From Welwitschia mirabilis (Eukaryota; Gnetophyta; Gnetopsida; Welwitschiales): a DNA stretch of 64,000 nt. The translations under genes and the position numbers were made by a program. The notes beneath the pieces were generated by a model that had not been told where the DNA came from, searched no databases, and saw nothing but the letters and a program-made list of their open reading frames with translations. The stretch spans positions 190,147,414 to 190,211,413 of the forward strand of contig JBOZIK010000001.1 of NCBI GenBank assembly GCA_051453625.1, in the 5' to 3' direction. Below are positions 12,251 to 25,130 of this stretch, in pieces (position 1 is the stretch's first letter; every line of letters starts with the position of its first letter).

Positions 12251-12643
12251 TTACTCTTATAAATCCACCATCAAAGAATATCAAATTTCCAGAATTCTTT
12301 TTTGATTTTACTGATGTAAGTTTTCTCATTATCCAAATTCCTCCAAGGATTTGTCTTAAATTTTAACTAGAATATCTACCATTTATTTAGTAATACACTT
12401 CCCTTTAACATGTTTTTAGGATTAAAATTCTACTTCAAACTTTATGAGGATCGATGCCCATTTTGTCAAACATACTATTAGTAGAGTATTTGAGTAGATG
12501 TTTGAGTAGGTTTTGGTTTTGAATCATAATTATGTTATTCATCATCATTTAGTGGTAATACATTTTTGAAGCAAATACTAGACTCAAACATGCCCTTTCC
12601 ACATTAGTATTGTTCTTTTCATACTAGTGTTGTATTCTACTAA

Positions 12644-12821
12644 NNNNNNNNNNNNNNNNNNNNNNNNNNNNNNNNNNNNNNNNNNNNNNNNNNNNNNNNN
12701 NNNNNNNNNNNNNNNNNNNNNNNNNNNNNNNNNNNNNNNNNNNNNNNNNNNNNNNNNNNNNNNNNNNNNNNNNNNNNNNNNNNNNNNNNNNNNNNNNNNN
12801 NNNNNNNNNNNNNNNNNNNNN
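12644..12821. other. Assembly gap (178 N)
   Basis: Unsequenced run inside the Tat-like pol, between the RT and RNase H remnants. Apparent open frames across it are artefacts of N. Confidence 0.99.
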
Positions 12822-12859
12822 CCATTTGAACTCACTATCTTTCTTAAGTAAAGGCATAA

Positions 12860-13700
12860 ATGACTCACATTAGTTTGTAAATATTGATATTAATCAATGT
12901 ATCTCCTATAACATAAGCTTCTTTAGATTCTATGATGATGGCATATTAGTAATTGCCTTGATCTTATATGGATTAATTTCTCTACCTTTTTTTTAACATC
13001 ATAAATCCTAAGAGTTTCCTTTATGGTACACCAAACATGAATTTCTTAGGATTTGGGCATAGATTATATTATCTTACTTTCATAAAGAGTTAATTTAAAT
13101 TACTAAGATGGTTAGTGACCATCTTTGACTTGATTATAATGTTATCTACGTAGTCTTCTATGTTCTAATGGATCATATTATTGAAGATATGAATGATCCC
13201 ACACTAGTATATTAAGATAGCATTCTTTAATTCAAAGAACATCATAACATAAAAGAAGAGACTCGGTAGGGTTAAAAATATTGTTTTATCTTAATCTATG
13301 GGATTGATAACTTTTAATTATAATATAAGTAACTATCCATAAATGATAAGAGGTCATAACTAGCAATGCGATATAGTATTATGTAGATATTTGATAAAGA
13401 ATAGTCATCCCTTAAGATCATATTATTTAAGTTATGGTAATATTAGAAATTCTAATCTAACCATTATTCTTTGAAAAGACCATGATATTGGATAACTAGT
13501 CTAAATAGTCTACTGGTTAGATGAAATGAATAGCTAAAAGACATTCTAGATCTTATTTCACTACTAATGTAAGATGAGATTTGATATTTCTAAGCTTCTA
13601 TCTCATTGGGTTTGAGTATAATTTTAGGATGATGTTATGCATGATAATCACTTTGTCAATACCTGATATATCTTTGTATTGAAAAGAGAAAATATCTCTA
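12860..13700 (-). pseudogene. Tat-like reverse transcriptase remnant
   Basis: Minus-strand reading gives 'FELKNAI' (family FGLKNAG), then 'IFNNMIH', then 'EDYVDNIIIKSK' around 13150-13115. This corresponds to the catalytic box YVDDMIVKSK with the second Asp changed to Asn (a G-to-A change). 'LFMKVR' and 'NPKKFMFGV' with 'KLLGF' follow and match the thumb-proximal LNPxKCxFGVxxGKFLGF. The changed active site and many stops mean no activity. The motif wording fits Tat/Athila rather than chromoviruses. Confidence 0.8.
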
Positions 13701-14649
13701 TTAGATGACAACACATGTTTGAGTTTAAACTTGACTTGTTATGTTAATGTTTTATTAATCTTAAGTAATTTCTATAGATTAGCAAGATTCCATAGGAAGT
13801 CATGTATTATAACATTCTATTACTCTGCAAAAGATGATCTCATCTTTTTTGATTTTATTGTTTCATATGCTTTGGTGTTCTCACTTATTTAATCTTTAAT
13901 TGAGAAGATATAAGGGTTTTCTAAGGAGTAACTATAATTAAAATTGACAAGGTTTAGATTGATGTATCTTTCAACAAGTTGATCATCAAGAGTGACATGT
14001 AAGAGAGAGCTCAAGAGACTTCTCATAATGATGTTCTATAAGACAAAGGATTGGGATAAGAACTAATAATGATAATTAAATCAAAAAAGCTAAAAAACAT
14101 GATAAGATACCTTGAGTAAAAGAGGAAAATGCAAAAGTATGAAAAGTTTAGGAGAGATTTTATTTTCTAAAAATATTTTTGAAAAGGTTTAAAATATTAC
14201 TCTTTAGAAATTTGTATCATCAATGTAATAAGATAAGGCTTTTTCTTAGCCACTGAGACTTTTCTCAACTATATGAACACATTTTGCATAAGGTTCTTTG
14301 AACATTAAGGATATTGTCCTTTGCATTTTGACTAGAGAAGTGAACTAGAAATTTTTATTTATAATTATTTTTATTATTTTTAAAGATATATACATATATA
14401 AATGTATTGTTTTTACATTTTTATGTTTTTTTAATGTTTTTATTTTTTATTTTTTTTGGATCAAGAGATAGTTGAAAAGTCATCTAGGAGGAATGGAATT
14501 CATCTTTCATCTAAGATATAAGTGTCAAGAATGATTGATACCTTTATTTTATGAGGGTCCATTAGATTGTGTTCAAAATGTAAGAAAGATATAGTTATCT
14601 TCTTGGTATAAGAGGTAATCGTGGAGAAGATGACATGAATAGAGATTTC

Positions 14650-15090
14650 ACATTTACCATAGTGTAACTTCATTCTAATTGGAATTAAATTTTAAACCTA
14701 ATGGATTTTAACTTTTAATGGGATAATGATATGATTACCTCCATGTCCATTATCCAAGGATATTCCAATAAAAAATTTAATGTGGCTACATTATCTATGA
14801 TATGGAACTTGGTATCCTTAATCTTTTAAGGCCCTTTAATAGGTAAAGTAATCATTTCTCTTGATTTATCCTCATAGTCACTAAAGCCTCTGACCATCAC
14901 ACTTTTTTTTGAATTTAAAGGATGATCCATTTTAAGCTTCTTAAAACATGATGAACCTATTACATTTAATTTGGCTTCATAATTAATAAAGGCTCTAGTC
15001 ACTTTTGTAGGCTCAATGTTTATGAATATGTCACAATAATTTAGTTACAATAATTTTTTTAAACATGGTAGAGATCTCATGATGTGGGAA
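14650..15090 (-). pseudogene. Tat-like protease region remnant
   Basis: The minus strand reads 'VMVRGFSDYEDKSREMITLP' followed by 'FHIIDNVATLNFLLEYPWIM'. These are the flap and C-terminal blocks of Tat-group aspartic protease (family VVRGFDGS...G and FxVxDxxxxYNxLLGRPWIH). The upstream DTGSS active-site block is not clear. The 13700-14650 stretch between this and RT is degraded connector sequence. Confidence 0.65.
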
Positions 15091-15689
15091 ATGGATCATT
15101 TCCTCATCTTTCTCCCTCTTTTAAAAGTGCATTTTTATTTACGGTGGCTTCCTCTTTATGTGATTAACTTTGATTAAGAGATGATTTTAGATCCAATCAT
15201 TCTTTACATATCCTTTTAAATACAAGTCTATGACATTTAGAGCTCTAAATTAATGAAATTAGAGAGTTATATGCTTCCTCTACTTTAGAAGGAAGTGATT
15301 GCATTTGTGCATGTAATCGAGGGGTAGCATGCACTTGAAAATATTCTCTTCGTATCATTGCTTCTAATTTCTCTCTGTTTTCTTAAGTAATTTTCTCTAA
15401 GGAGTTTTTAGATTAATCTTGAATTATAAGAATTGTAAAGGGATAACTATCATTTTGAAACACCACATTTTGTGATAATTTAAATGTAGAAGGTTAAGAA
15501 GAAAAGGGGTTTTCATAGATCTCTAATTGTTCATTTATAATGGCTAAGATTGTGTCAAATTTTTTATTCTTTTTACCTATAATAAAGTTTTGGATAATGT
15601 GCTTTAAGTTAACACAATCTTCAGAATGATGTTCTTTAACTTGGCAATACTCATAGTACTTTAGTAATTGTTACATTATGATAAGAGTG

Positions 15690-16010
15690 TCTAAGTCATT
15701 CTCTTTGAGTTAATGATTGAGTAATGTTAAATAAACATTTTAAGGGGTTGTTTTAAACTCATAGTGATACCACTTGAGGGCTTGTTTCTTTAGTGAGTAA
15801 TAAAATAAATGACATGCATTGTTGTAATAAACATTGTACATATGGTATGTATGCTTGAAATTTTTAATGTGCATGATGAGATCTTCCACACCAGTGAACA
15901 TTTTAAAACCTAATATTTCATTTGGTATAAGGATCTTGCAAGGGATAGAAGAATGAATGGGACTATCAAAGTTAAATTCTAGATAGTTTTTCTTATTTTG
16001 AAACCTCATT
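15690..16010 (-). pseudogene. Tat-like gag remnant
   Basis: A minus-strand open frame of 89 codons (15740-16009) reads 'FDSPIHSSIPCKILIPNEIL' near its start and then 'FTGVEDLIMHIKNFK', 'FYYSLKKQALKWYHY'. This follows the Tat/Athila capsid pattern of FSxxIxxxxxPxxFKxPxxxxYDGxxDPxxHxxxF...xFxxSLxGxAxxWY. Gag packages the element's RNA. The frame ends at about 15740, and another fragment with little similarity lies at 16340-16531. The clear homology makes this the best-preserved coding piece of the element. Confidence 0.75.
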
Positions 16011-16536
16011 TTATATTTTTAATGGTCTTTTAGATAGTGATCAAATCTAATTTATTAATAGCTTTATTTTTAGCTCATTGGTTTTTGGATGCTTCTTCTT
16101 GATGTGTGAAGTACTTAAAGAGGTTATCATCATTACTTATCTCTCTGCATCTTGCACTTGTAATTTTAGTGGGCCTTTTGATTTTCTTCTTAACCCCATT
16201 CATTTATAAGCTATTGATCATCTCCCCTTTTATGGAGGGGATCATTCTCATGAATTTTACTCTTTTCTTGTCTAGTTAGTCCTAACACCTTAGATTCCAT
16301 AACATGGATTCACTTAATAAGGTGGATAAGGTATGAGTTCTAGTATGTTCTATACTCTATGATAGCATGAAGCTCATTCATGGTAAGTGTAGAAGGATCT
16401 TGTTGGATGAGGAGTTTGTACATCATCTCAGGAATGCAGGCCTTTTTGCCTCTTCTAAAATTTGGCATAGTTGCTATTTTTATTTGTGATAAGATGGATG
16501 GGATAAAATACAGGAATAGTTTAAAATACATAAGAG
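16010..16536 (-). other. Tat leader and gag 5' portion
   Basis: About 530 bp lies between the primer site and the recognisable gag. A 63-codon minus-strand frame (16340-16531) contains 'MPNFRRGKKACIPEMMYKLL'. It could be the degraded gag N-terminus or a leader ORF. I recognise no domain in it. Confidence 0.35.
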
Positions 16537-16559
16537 GGGCCCTTCTTCTATTATCAAAC
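16537..16559 (-). other. Primer-binding-site-like sequence, Tat element
   Basis: Immediately inside the left edge of LTR B the minus strand reads 'tttgataatagaagaagg' followed by 'gcccc'. Its position and its start are consistent with a mutated TTGGCGC-type site followed by an AGAAGGxGGGCC leader, but the match is weak. It is used only as supporting evidence that copy B is the 5' LTR. Confidence 0.3.
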
Positions 16560-18346
16560 TATTTTAGGGACTTTTCCTAAATGAGGGATTAATTCCAAGT
16601 GTTACTTAATAATAGGTAAATTATCAAGTAGTTTATCCAAACTTGACAATAGTTGAGTAAATTTAGCTTAACATTGCTTTAATGGTTTGATTTAATTGGG
16701 ACCTTAGTTTAAAATCCTTCAATAAGACAATGAAAATGTTAAATAAATATCAAGTGTAACATCTATCATATTTATTTTGCATAAGGTCTTGGTAAATAAA
16801 GATAAACATGGTATTAATCATAGATAAAAGAAATGTAAAATCTGATTTCTATGCTAGCACAAAGCTTGTAAAATAATTATCTTATAAATAGATAAATTTG
16901 TGGGTTATCACCTTGAATATAAATGCTTAATTATTTATTTAACTAATAATAGGTAAATAGTCTCTTTAATAAAAGTGTTGCAAAATTTAACAAAATATTA
17001 AAGATTAATGATGTGGATAAATAATGTACATAAACATACTTAGGATCTAGTTGAGAAAAAGTACTAATTATTATAGTATTCAAGAAATGAATAAATTAAT
17101 GTACTAAAATGATCCATGTGACAAGTCACTTGGATATTATTTGGTGGGAAATTTGCATGCACTTAGAACAATGGTGTTTTAAATGAAATTGTTTTGAACA
17201 TTCAAATTATCAAATAATTTCAATAATGATTTTGGTAATATTTGAATAAATTGATCTTATTAATAAGAGTTGGAAAAGTATGCTTTATGAATTCAATTGA
17301 TAGAAACATTAGACATTTTACATTACAGAATGAAATGAAGAAGAGTTTTGAACTCAGAAGTCTATGCTATTATAATAATATTCCAAGCCATTCATCATCT
17401 TTGGTTGACTGATCATTTCACAGCACTCCTTCTTGTTGCTTGAGCATTATTCCTTTTTTAAACTTAGCCTTTTCAACTTTTGATTTCTCTTTCTTGTTAT
17501 AGTTTTCTCTCTAATATCATTGCTTTACTACTTCCCTTTGTTTCTATATGGTCTTTGCCCACTTGTACAACTTTCTTAGTTTTAATCCAAGGCCTAGTTT
17601 CTTTGCCCTTTATCATCTCCTCTTAATGTGCCTCTCTTTTAGTAATGGTACATCCTCATTTCTATTTCCCCTATTTTCTATAAATGTCCCTTGATCCTTG
17701 AGATTCTTGTACTTTCTTTGAAGTGCCTTCCTATCCATGTTTTCCCCTTTGTATCCTTTGCTTATCCCTCCTTTCTCTTTTATAATACTTTCTTTTCCTT
17801 ACTTATCAATTTTATTGGCCCTCCCTATTGTGAAGATGCCTTGTCCTCTCTTCTGATAATGATCTTTCTCTCTTTTATTATTCTTTTATTGGCCTTTTTT
17901 CACTTCCTTTTCTCTCATATTTCTTGTGTTTCCCCTCTTAGTTTATTTGTCTACTCCATTTTCCTATTTTAGATCCTTCTCTTTTGCATCACTTTTTGTT
18001 TTTCTGATGAGTTTACTTGTTGTGACTTGAGTACTAGCATTCTTCTCTATTCTTATTTTCTTTTCCTCTATCCTACTTACTTTTGGATCTATTCCATTAG
18101 TGTCATTATAATGTTTCTATTTTGCTAGCCATTATATTTATCCTCTAAAATGGTATTTCTGTTTTCTTTTTTTTCCTTCTTTAATCCCCCTACTATTGTT
18201 TTTTCCTTATTTAATTAGTTCTTCCTCCCTTTTATATTTATCCCTATTCTCTGTCATCTTTTATTTTGGAGTTCCCTATCTACTTTATTTTTACTTGCTT
18301 CTTTAAAGCCTTATCTCATAAAGCATTATTTCCTCTAGTATGCTTT
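16560..18346 (-). repeat. Tat-like 5' LTR (copy B), left part
   Basis: Homologous to 5616-7330 of copy A, including the 'tgagggattaatt' block near the edge and the pyrimidine-rich domain at 17440-18340. It ends abruptly at 18346, where Tekay-2 begins, and continues at 31739. The junction text 'cctctagtatgcttt' / 'tctctttatcacta' joins to match 'cctctagtcagctttcctct' in copy A. The 93-codon frame at 17691-17972 is a by-product of pyrimidine skew. Confidence 0.75.
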
Positions 18347-19788
18347 TATAACATCCTAACTTTAATAACCCTAGTTAAGCATAATTTTTATTTTAAAATT
18401 ACTAACTAACATGCACAACGAAATCTAGGATCAATTCCTATTAAGATCCTATTAAAACATTATGAGGTTTAAAGTAATTAAACAACATAATTACTATTTA
18501 ACTATAGACACTTTTAATTTGCATACAATAATGATAACAAAATTGTGTCCTATATTTATTCCTAATTTTTTTAATCATATAAAGATATTTTATATAAAGT
18601 TGATGGGATGTTAACTTATTTTATCACATATAATGGATAATTTTTAAGATAGCGCCTAACCAATACAATAAGAGGTTTCATCTCACATTAATAGCATTTT
18701 AACTGGATATCTGATCATTCTTTAAACATGAGTTGATTCTATTTTAAGTTTTAGACTATACAAATATGGCTGGGCTCAATTCCATAGATTTATCCTTCAT
18801 CTTGATATACCCTTAATATAGGTAATAACCAATATGTAAGCTAGATTCTTGCTTACAGATGACCCTCACTTCCTTGAAGCATCTTAGGATGATGCAACAT
18901 AATCTTTTAATACCATGAGCTCAAGATATTAAGTTAGAGTAAGTCCATGCATGGGTAAGGCAAGAGAGTGGTGATTAAATCCACTTTTAAAAGGGTTTAT
19001 AAAGAAAAGCATAATGCAACCTACCTTGATGATGAAATTCAAGTATAAGGAAAAATAATTATTTGGATATTTAGTGGATTATTTACATAGTAAAAATAAT
19101 TTTAAACATCATTAGGTTTATTTTATAAAAATAATCATACAAAATAAAAATAGAGTATATGAGCATCATTTCTATTTTATGTAAAAGAAAAATCACATAA
19201 TTTCAAATCATAATGGTAAAAATAAATGAAATAAAACATCCCTTTATTTTTCTACATTATATAAATTCTTTCCGAATAAGACACTTTGATACATTTAAGT
19301 TCTATTATAAAAACATGTTCCATTTATGGGCTAAGCCAACTTCTAAATCCTCTTTAAAAATTCTAAGTTTAAGAGTATAATAAATCTAAGTGATTGAGTT
19401 ACACATCTTTAGAATTGTTAAGTGGATATCCCTAATGTTTATGCTTGAAATGCAAGAATAAGGATCTAAATATTAATAAATAGCATATAAAAATAATAAG
19501 AAAATAAATTTAGATTAACTACAGATTACATATAGTAGTTAAAATTGCATTAGATAATTTTTTATAATTATCAAAATTAATTACAAATTTTCTTAGCTTT
19601 TAGAAGGCATTGAAACTAAAATATTTAATTAATTATTCAAAAATGTGAAAATAATTTAGAATTATTTTTCTTAAATTGTATTCATCATACTATCACTATA
19701 AAACTAATTTTATTAAGTCTAAACTAGCATATATAATTTTATAAGGTTAAACTTTGACTATACAAACTTCCTAAATTTTCGAGTTGCT

Positions 19789-19798
19789 NNNNNNNNNN
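19789..19798. other. Assembly gap (10 N)
   Basis: Nominal-size gap inside the Tekay-2 3' LTR, directly after 'cgagttgct'. A gap occurs at the equivalent position of the other LTR (29263). Confidence 0.99.
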
Positions 19799-21563
19799 GG
19801 TTATTGAATTCTCTACAAATTGAACTACTTCATGTTTACTATAACTTTCTATAAATTCTAAAACATAATATGTTTTTCTTACTATCTTTTACTTGTAAAT
19901 GTTAAGTTATGCTCATAAAATAAATTTTAAAATTAGTTTACTTTTAAAAAGTTACCATTTTAAAACATCTAAATTTCTAAAATGATTTAAACCTACATAA
20001 AATATTTTATAAAATTTTAATTAGTATTGAATGAGTTATGGCTTTCTTAAGTTATGCTTCACTTTTAGGGAAAAGTAAACCTTAACTAAATTAAGAAGAA
20101 GAGAACTCATACTGATTTATAGAAATAAAAATCAATTAAATTTATTAATAATTCATAATAAAATTAGTATTCAAAATATATAAAACATAATAATAAGTAA
20201 TGTAAACTCAACTTTCAATAATAAATAATGCGTCAAATATCATAAGCCTTAGGATTTTCTAAGATGGAGTGCCTAGCCTAAATAGATTCTTAAGGATCAA
20301 ACTCATTTACCTTAACAAGACTCTAATGCCAATTCAATTTAAAATGAATTTTAAAAATAATATAATTTAAAAAAACATGGGTATTCAAAATTATTGTGAA
20401 CCTTCTAGTCACTTAGCCAAAAGATTCATTAGACACATAGAAGCTAAGCATGTTAAGAGGTCCCTTAACATTCTCCCTTATCTTAGTCTATGCCAATGGG
20501 AAGGAAAAATTATCCATTGGTAAACTATGCATGTAAAGAGATCTCTCAAATCTCTCCTTTATCTTAGTATCAGCCAATGAAAGGGAAAATATAAATACTA
20601 CATTAATACTACAATCATATGCACAATCCTAATGCAAGAAATGAAGCTAAAATTTTATGAAAGAAGAACATATTGAAGGAAAAATGATTGATGATCCTTA
20701 AACAAGATTGATGAAGTCCTAAAATCTAAGATCTTAACTCCAAACTTTCAAGCTCAAAGCTTCAAGCTCCAAGATCCAACTTCACACTTAAGAGGATGAA
20801 AAATTAAGAACAAATTTTGATAGCATAAATATGCTTGAAGAATACTAGTTTGAGAGGAAAGAAAAGGGCATTATTTATAAATAAATTGTATATTAAATGT
20901 TCCTAATATAATTGGATAAAGACCATCCACATCATTTTATCCATAAGGTAAAGAAATCTCTTTTAGTTGATAAGATTAACTAATAACAACTTTAATGGAC
21001 TTTTTATAAAAGTTATATGGATATATAAATGATAATGACATGATTTATTAATGATAAGTTGGATGACCTTTATGTAAAAGTGATATGGAGATATGAATGA
21101 GGATGACGAAATTGATTAATAATAAGTTAGATGAGCTTATGTAGAGGATACATCTACATATGAATAACTAGTGATAAGAGTAATCAATGAAAAGTTGTAA
21201 GAGCTTGTGTAAGAAGTGAAAATAATGTGTGAATGATAAAAGGAATCTTATTTATAACTTATGTATCTAATTGGGATGTTAGTTGGCTCACTTTAATAAA
21301 GAAGATTAATAACATGTACCATTTCCTCATGCTACTTTAGTCTTAATTTTTAGTAGGTTCATAACTGATCTAGAACATATTTAAAATGCATTAAAAAAAC
21401 AAATGCACTAGTTTCAAAATTTCCATGTAACACAACAAAAAAATAATATTTTATCTATTAGATACTTTAACAAATATCAAAATGATAAAAATCATGGCAA
21501 AATAAATTCTATTCATTTATCCTTTTTGGCTTATGGATAGCAGTGCATTTTCTTATTTATATT

Positions 21564-21745
21564 TTTACTCTCTTTATGATCCATTACATTAACACCACAA
21601 ATTACAAAAAAGAAATGCCATAATTGAATGTGTAAAAAAATACCATAATTGAATGTTTACTCTCTTTATGATCCATCACATCAACAACACAAATTACAAA
21701 AGAGAATGCCATAATTGAATGTCAAAAAAATGTTATAATGGAATG
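21564..21745. repeat. 92-bp tandem duplication in left Tekay-2 LTR
   Basis: Two copies (21564-21655, 21656-about 21745) both begin 'tttactctctttatgatcc' and contain shorter repeats of about 24 bp built on 'ccataattgaatgt'. The right LTR has a single copy of the long unit near 31080-31190, so this expansion arose after insertion or in only one LTR. Confidence 0.7.
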
Positions 21746-22294
21746 TAAGAAGATGTTATAATTGAACATAGTAATCTTTTACTTCTTTTACTTAAACATA
21801 GGACTCTTACTTTTTACTTACTTACTATTATTTCACTTTTATCAAGTAATTTTAGCTTGTATAAAGATTTAAATAAGGCACATGGATAAAGAACTAAAAT
21901 AAATATGTCATATGCTAGTTTTGTAAACATTCGACTATTATTTTACACCTTAACATGAATTTTTGATTTAACTATTTTATTATGTAAATAACTTGTCAAA
22001 TCATAAATAGGTTTATTTAGTATTAAATAATTATAATTATTATTATTTAAAATAATAAAATTTCCAAAAGCTAAGATTAATTAATTAAGTAACCTTATAA
22101 GTATCTATAAATTAAAATATATATTTGATATAATAAATATAATACATTATGAATTTTAGGCTACACATTGATTCTTTTTAAAAAAAAGGAATTTTATTAA
22201 AATTTGATATCAAAATGTACTACATAATTTAGATACTCTTGTAATCATGTTATTATAGTTACTACTTAAATATTATAAAATATGGGATATAACA

Positions 22295-22305
22295 CACTCC
22301 CCCAC
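22295..22305 (-). other. Polypurine tract of Tekay-2
   Basis: On the minus strand 'aagtgggggag' directly abuts the LTR start 'tgttatatccc'. This is a near-ideal polypurine tract, which primes plus-strand DNA synthesis, and it fixes the element's orientation and LTR border. Confidence 0.85.
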
Positions 22306-22689
22306 TTAAAAAGAATTCAACCCTAGGAATTAAAGTACATAATGATTTGAGAGTCTATGGTTACATATTACTAAATTAAAAAATGCTTGGGTACTAATTT
22401 TTCATTGATTTTTCTAGCTCCTAAGTAGATTCCTCAAGATTATGATTACTCCATTTTATTTTTACTTAATGAATCTCCTTGTTTTGCCTGGTAATAATTC
22501 ACTGGTCCAATACTACTTTTGGCTCCTCTATAGTTGAACAATTAGATTGCACCTTAATATGTGACTAATTTAAGACATGAGAAAGATCTACAATATATTC
22601 CTTAGCATATTCACATGAAAAATAATATGCATATGCAATAATTGAGGAGGTAGAGCAAGTTTGAGTGCAATAAGTCTAACACATTCCAA

Positions 22690-23540
22690 TATCTAAAATG
22701 GTTTAATTAATCTAGGGGTTAATTTTGATCTCTTAACTCCTCTCATAATTGATTTCATTAATGACATCTTGAGGAAGATATGATCACCTACTTGGAATTC
22801 AAGGTCTCTTCTTTGATGATCTTCACACATCTTTTGCCTATTTGCTACTTTCTTTAATCTATTCTTAATGGTTCTCATCTTATTTTTTATTTCTTATATT
22901 ATTTCTAGTCTTGTCGTCAATATTTTCTTGGGTTCTATTCATGTAATGAGTGCTCTACAATTTCTATTATATAGAGCTTTAAATGAAACCATTTGAATAT
23001 AACTTTAATAACTATTATTATATTTAAATTCCACTAATGGTAGGTATTATTTCCAGCTCTTAGGCTTAATTCATTAAATCTTTTTACCTAACTATTTGTT
23101 TGAGGATGAAAAGCCATGCAAAAGTGATTCCTGTAGTAGTGTCAAGTGAGCAGCATCTGTACCTATTTCACCATGGTAACTATATTTAGCTTAGTTCCTA
23201 AACCTAATTATAGTTCTTGTCAAAATTTAAAAGTAAATTTTGAATCTTAGTTAAAATACTTGCTAAGGATACACTATGCAACAAAATAATATTTTGGATG
23301 TATAGGTTAGCTATATCCTTAGCACTTTAAGTAGACTTTACTAGAATAGAGTGTGTAAAGTTAGTTATTCTATTAATTATAAAAAAGATTAAGTTATTAC
23401 ATATCAGAGTTCTTGAAATCTCCAATATAAAATTCATGCAAATCACATCTCATTTATATTCTAGCATATCATAATGAAATTGGATTCTTATATTCTGCCT
23501 TATCTTATTGATAATTTAGACACTTTGTTACAAATTTTGT
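22690..23540 (-). pseudogene. Tekay-type integrase remnant
   Basis: The C-terminal part is an open 61-codon minus-strand frame (22693-22878): 'KNRLKKVANRQKMCEDHQRR', then 'LEFQVGDHIFLKMS', 'MRGVKRSKLTPRLIKPF'. This is the characteristic GPY/F-type module of plant chromoviral integrases. Upstream (about 23080-23420), scattered across frames, 'LGTKLNIVTM' and 'FHPQTN' match the core-domain LGTxLxxSTAFHPQTDGQSER. A chromodomain, expected downstream in Tekay elements, was not found in the roughly 390 bp before the polypurine tract. Stops throughout make it inactive. Confidence 0.82.
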
Positions 23541-23939
23541 TATATTCTTTTTCATCTTGACCATCAAAATTTTTGCTTCATGTTTTAATGTATTTTTACT
23601 CTTCTAAGATGTCTTGATATTGGTGGATTATAAGATTCAAACATTACCTTTTACCTAATATTGTCTACATTAGGAATCAAAAATCTTCCCTTGAATTTAA
23701 TAATAATCAATACTAAGGTCTTTTAAATCTATTAATTTTTCTAACTATTTCTTTAACTTTTGATAATTTTCATCTTTGCTTTGACCCTATGCAATAATAG
23801 TAGGTATCTAACTTTTAATTTCCATAATTGTTTTAAGATAGCCATATTTATTAAGAGTAATTTATAACTTCGTTTCCTTTTCATTTATGGTGTAAAATTT
23901 CAAGATCAGAACTACATAGAAATTTCATCCATCTTCTTT

Positions 23940-24330
23940 GCCTAAGGTTTAAGTTTGATTAAGTTAAAATGTATTTAAACTCTTATGATTTGTCCAAACT
24001 TGAAATTTAACATCATAGAGATAATTCTTTTATAACTTTAAAATAAATATTATTATAACTAATTTAAGATCATGAATAGGGCATTTTTTCTTATGTGTCT
24101 TAAGTTTTCTTGTTTCATAGGATATTATTCTTTTATCTTGTTTAATAACAACTCCAAAACCTTTTCTTGATGCATCCGTATAAATTAAAAAGATTTTAAA
24201 ATCATCTGGTATTACTAAAACTAGAGCACTAGTTAAACATTCTTTAAGATGATCAAAGAAATGTTAACATTTTTTTGTCCACTAAAAGTATTTTTCTCTT
24301 TCTCTTTTTTTTTTTTTTAAAGACTTATTA
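23940..24330 (-). pseudogene. Tekay-type RNase H remnant
   Basis: The minus strand reads 'FFDHLKECLTSALVLVIPDD' and then 'IYTDASRKGFGVVIKQDKR' with 'ISYETRKLKTHKKK' and 'FQVWTNHKSL'. These reproduce the gypsy RNase H order: FxxLKxxLTxAPVL, YTDASxxGLGCVL, YASRQLKxHExNYPxHDLEL, TDHKSL. The catalytic Asp of YTDAS is retained and the Asp of TDHKSL is changed to Asn. RNase H degrades the RNA strand during reverse transcription. Confidence 0.85.
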
Positions 24331-24399
24331 GGGGAGAAGTTACCTTAAAGAAGTTGAATATGAATTGAAGATAGTACCCAATAACACCAAGGAAGCTTC

Positions 24400-25130
24400 T
24401 AACTTCAGTAATTGTTGTAGGTACTAGCCATTTCATAATTGCCTTAATTTTATTTGGATTAATAAAACTATCTTCTCTAGATACTACATTATCTAAGAAA
24501 TAAATGGATTCCTTTCAAAAAGAACATTTTTTTCATGTTAGCTTATAGTCTATGATTTCTTAAAGTATCCAAGACTATTCTCAAGAATTTTTTACATTTC
24601 TCATAAGACTTCAAATAAATGAGAATGTCATCAATAAACACAATTACCAAGGAATCAAGATATGCCTAGAATATTTAATTTATAAGACTCATGAATACTA
24701 CATGATCATTAGTTAAATCAAAATGCATGATAGTGAACCCATAGTACCCATAGCAAGTTCTAGAAAATGTTTTATGAATATATTCTTCTTTAATTTTTAC
24801 TTGATGATATATAGATTTTGAATCAAATTTGGAAATACCTTAGCTTTCTTGAGTTAGTTAAAGAGGTCATCTATTCTTGGCAATGGATACTTGTTCTTAA
24901 TTATAATGTTATTTAACTATCTATAATTAATGTATAACCTAAGTATTTCATTATTTTTTTTTAAAAACAACACTGGTGCATTTCATATTAATTCACTAAG
25001 ATAAATAAAATCTTTTGTAAAAGTTCCTTAAGATAAATTTTTATTCTTTTATTTCTATAAGAGACATTGTATATGATTCATTGAAAATAGGTTGAGTTCT
25101 TAAAATCAAATCAATAGCAAACTCAGCTTC
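24400..25130 (-). pseudogene. Tekay-type reverse transcriptase remnant
   Basis: Read on the minus strand, the domain starts with 'AEFAIDLILRTQPI' (about 25125-25080) and includes 'IYHQVKIKEE' and 'TCYGYYGFTIMHFDLTN' (family RTRYGHYEFxVMPFGLTNAP). It then gives 'LDSLVIVFIDDILIYLKSYE' around 24660-24600. The catalytic FIDDI box is intact, but stops and frameshifts break the protein elsewhere. The wording is typical of plant Ty3/gypsy chromoviruses. It follows the protease region and precedes RNase H, as in a normal pol. Confidence 0.88.

Larger units (their letters stand above)
18347..22294 (-). repeat. Tekay-2 3' LTR (left)
   Basis: This 3948-bp block aligns end to end with 27723-31738. The left edge is 'tataacatcc' (TG mutated to TA) against 'tgtagtacct' in the other copy. 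The right edge is 'gggatataaca' against 'ggggcatagca'. It contains a degenerate array of 'aagctcca'-like words at 20730-20790, a 92-bp tandem duplication at 21564-21745 that the other LTR lacks, and a 10-N gap at 19789-19798. Confidence 0.85.

Noticed and set aside
12584-12868. Several overlapping frames across the 178-N gap
   Set aside because: They are kept open only by N. The same applies to the frame at 48398-49099.
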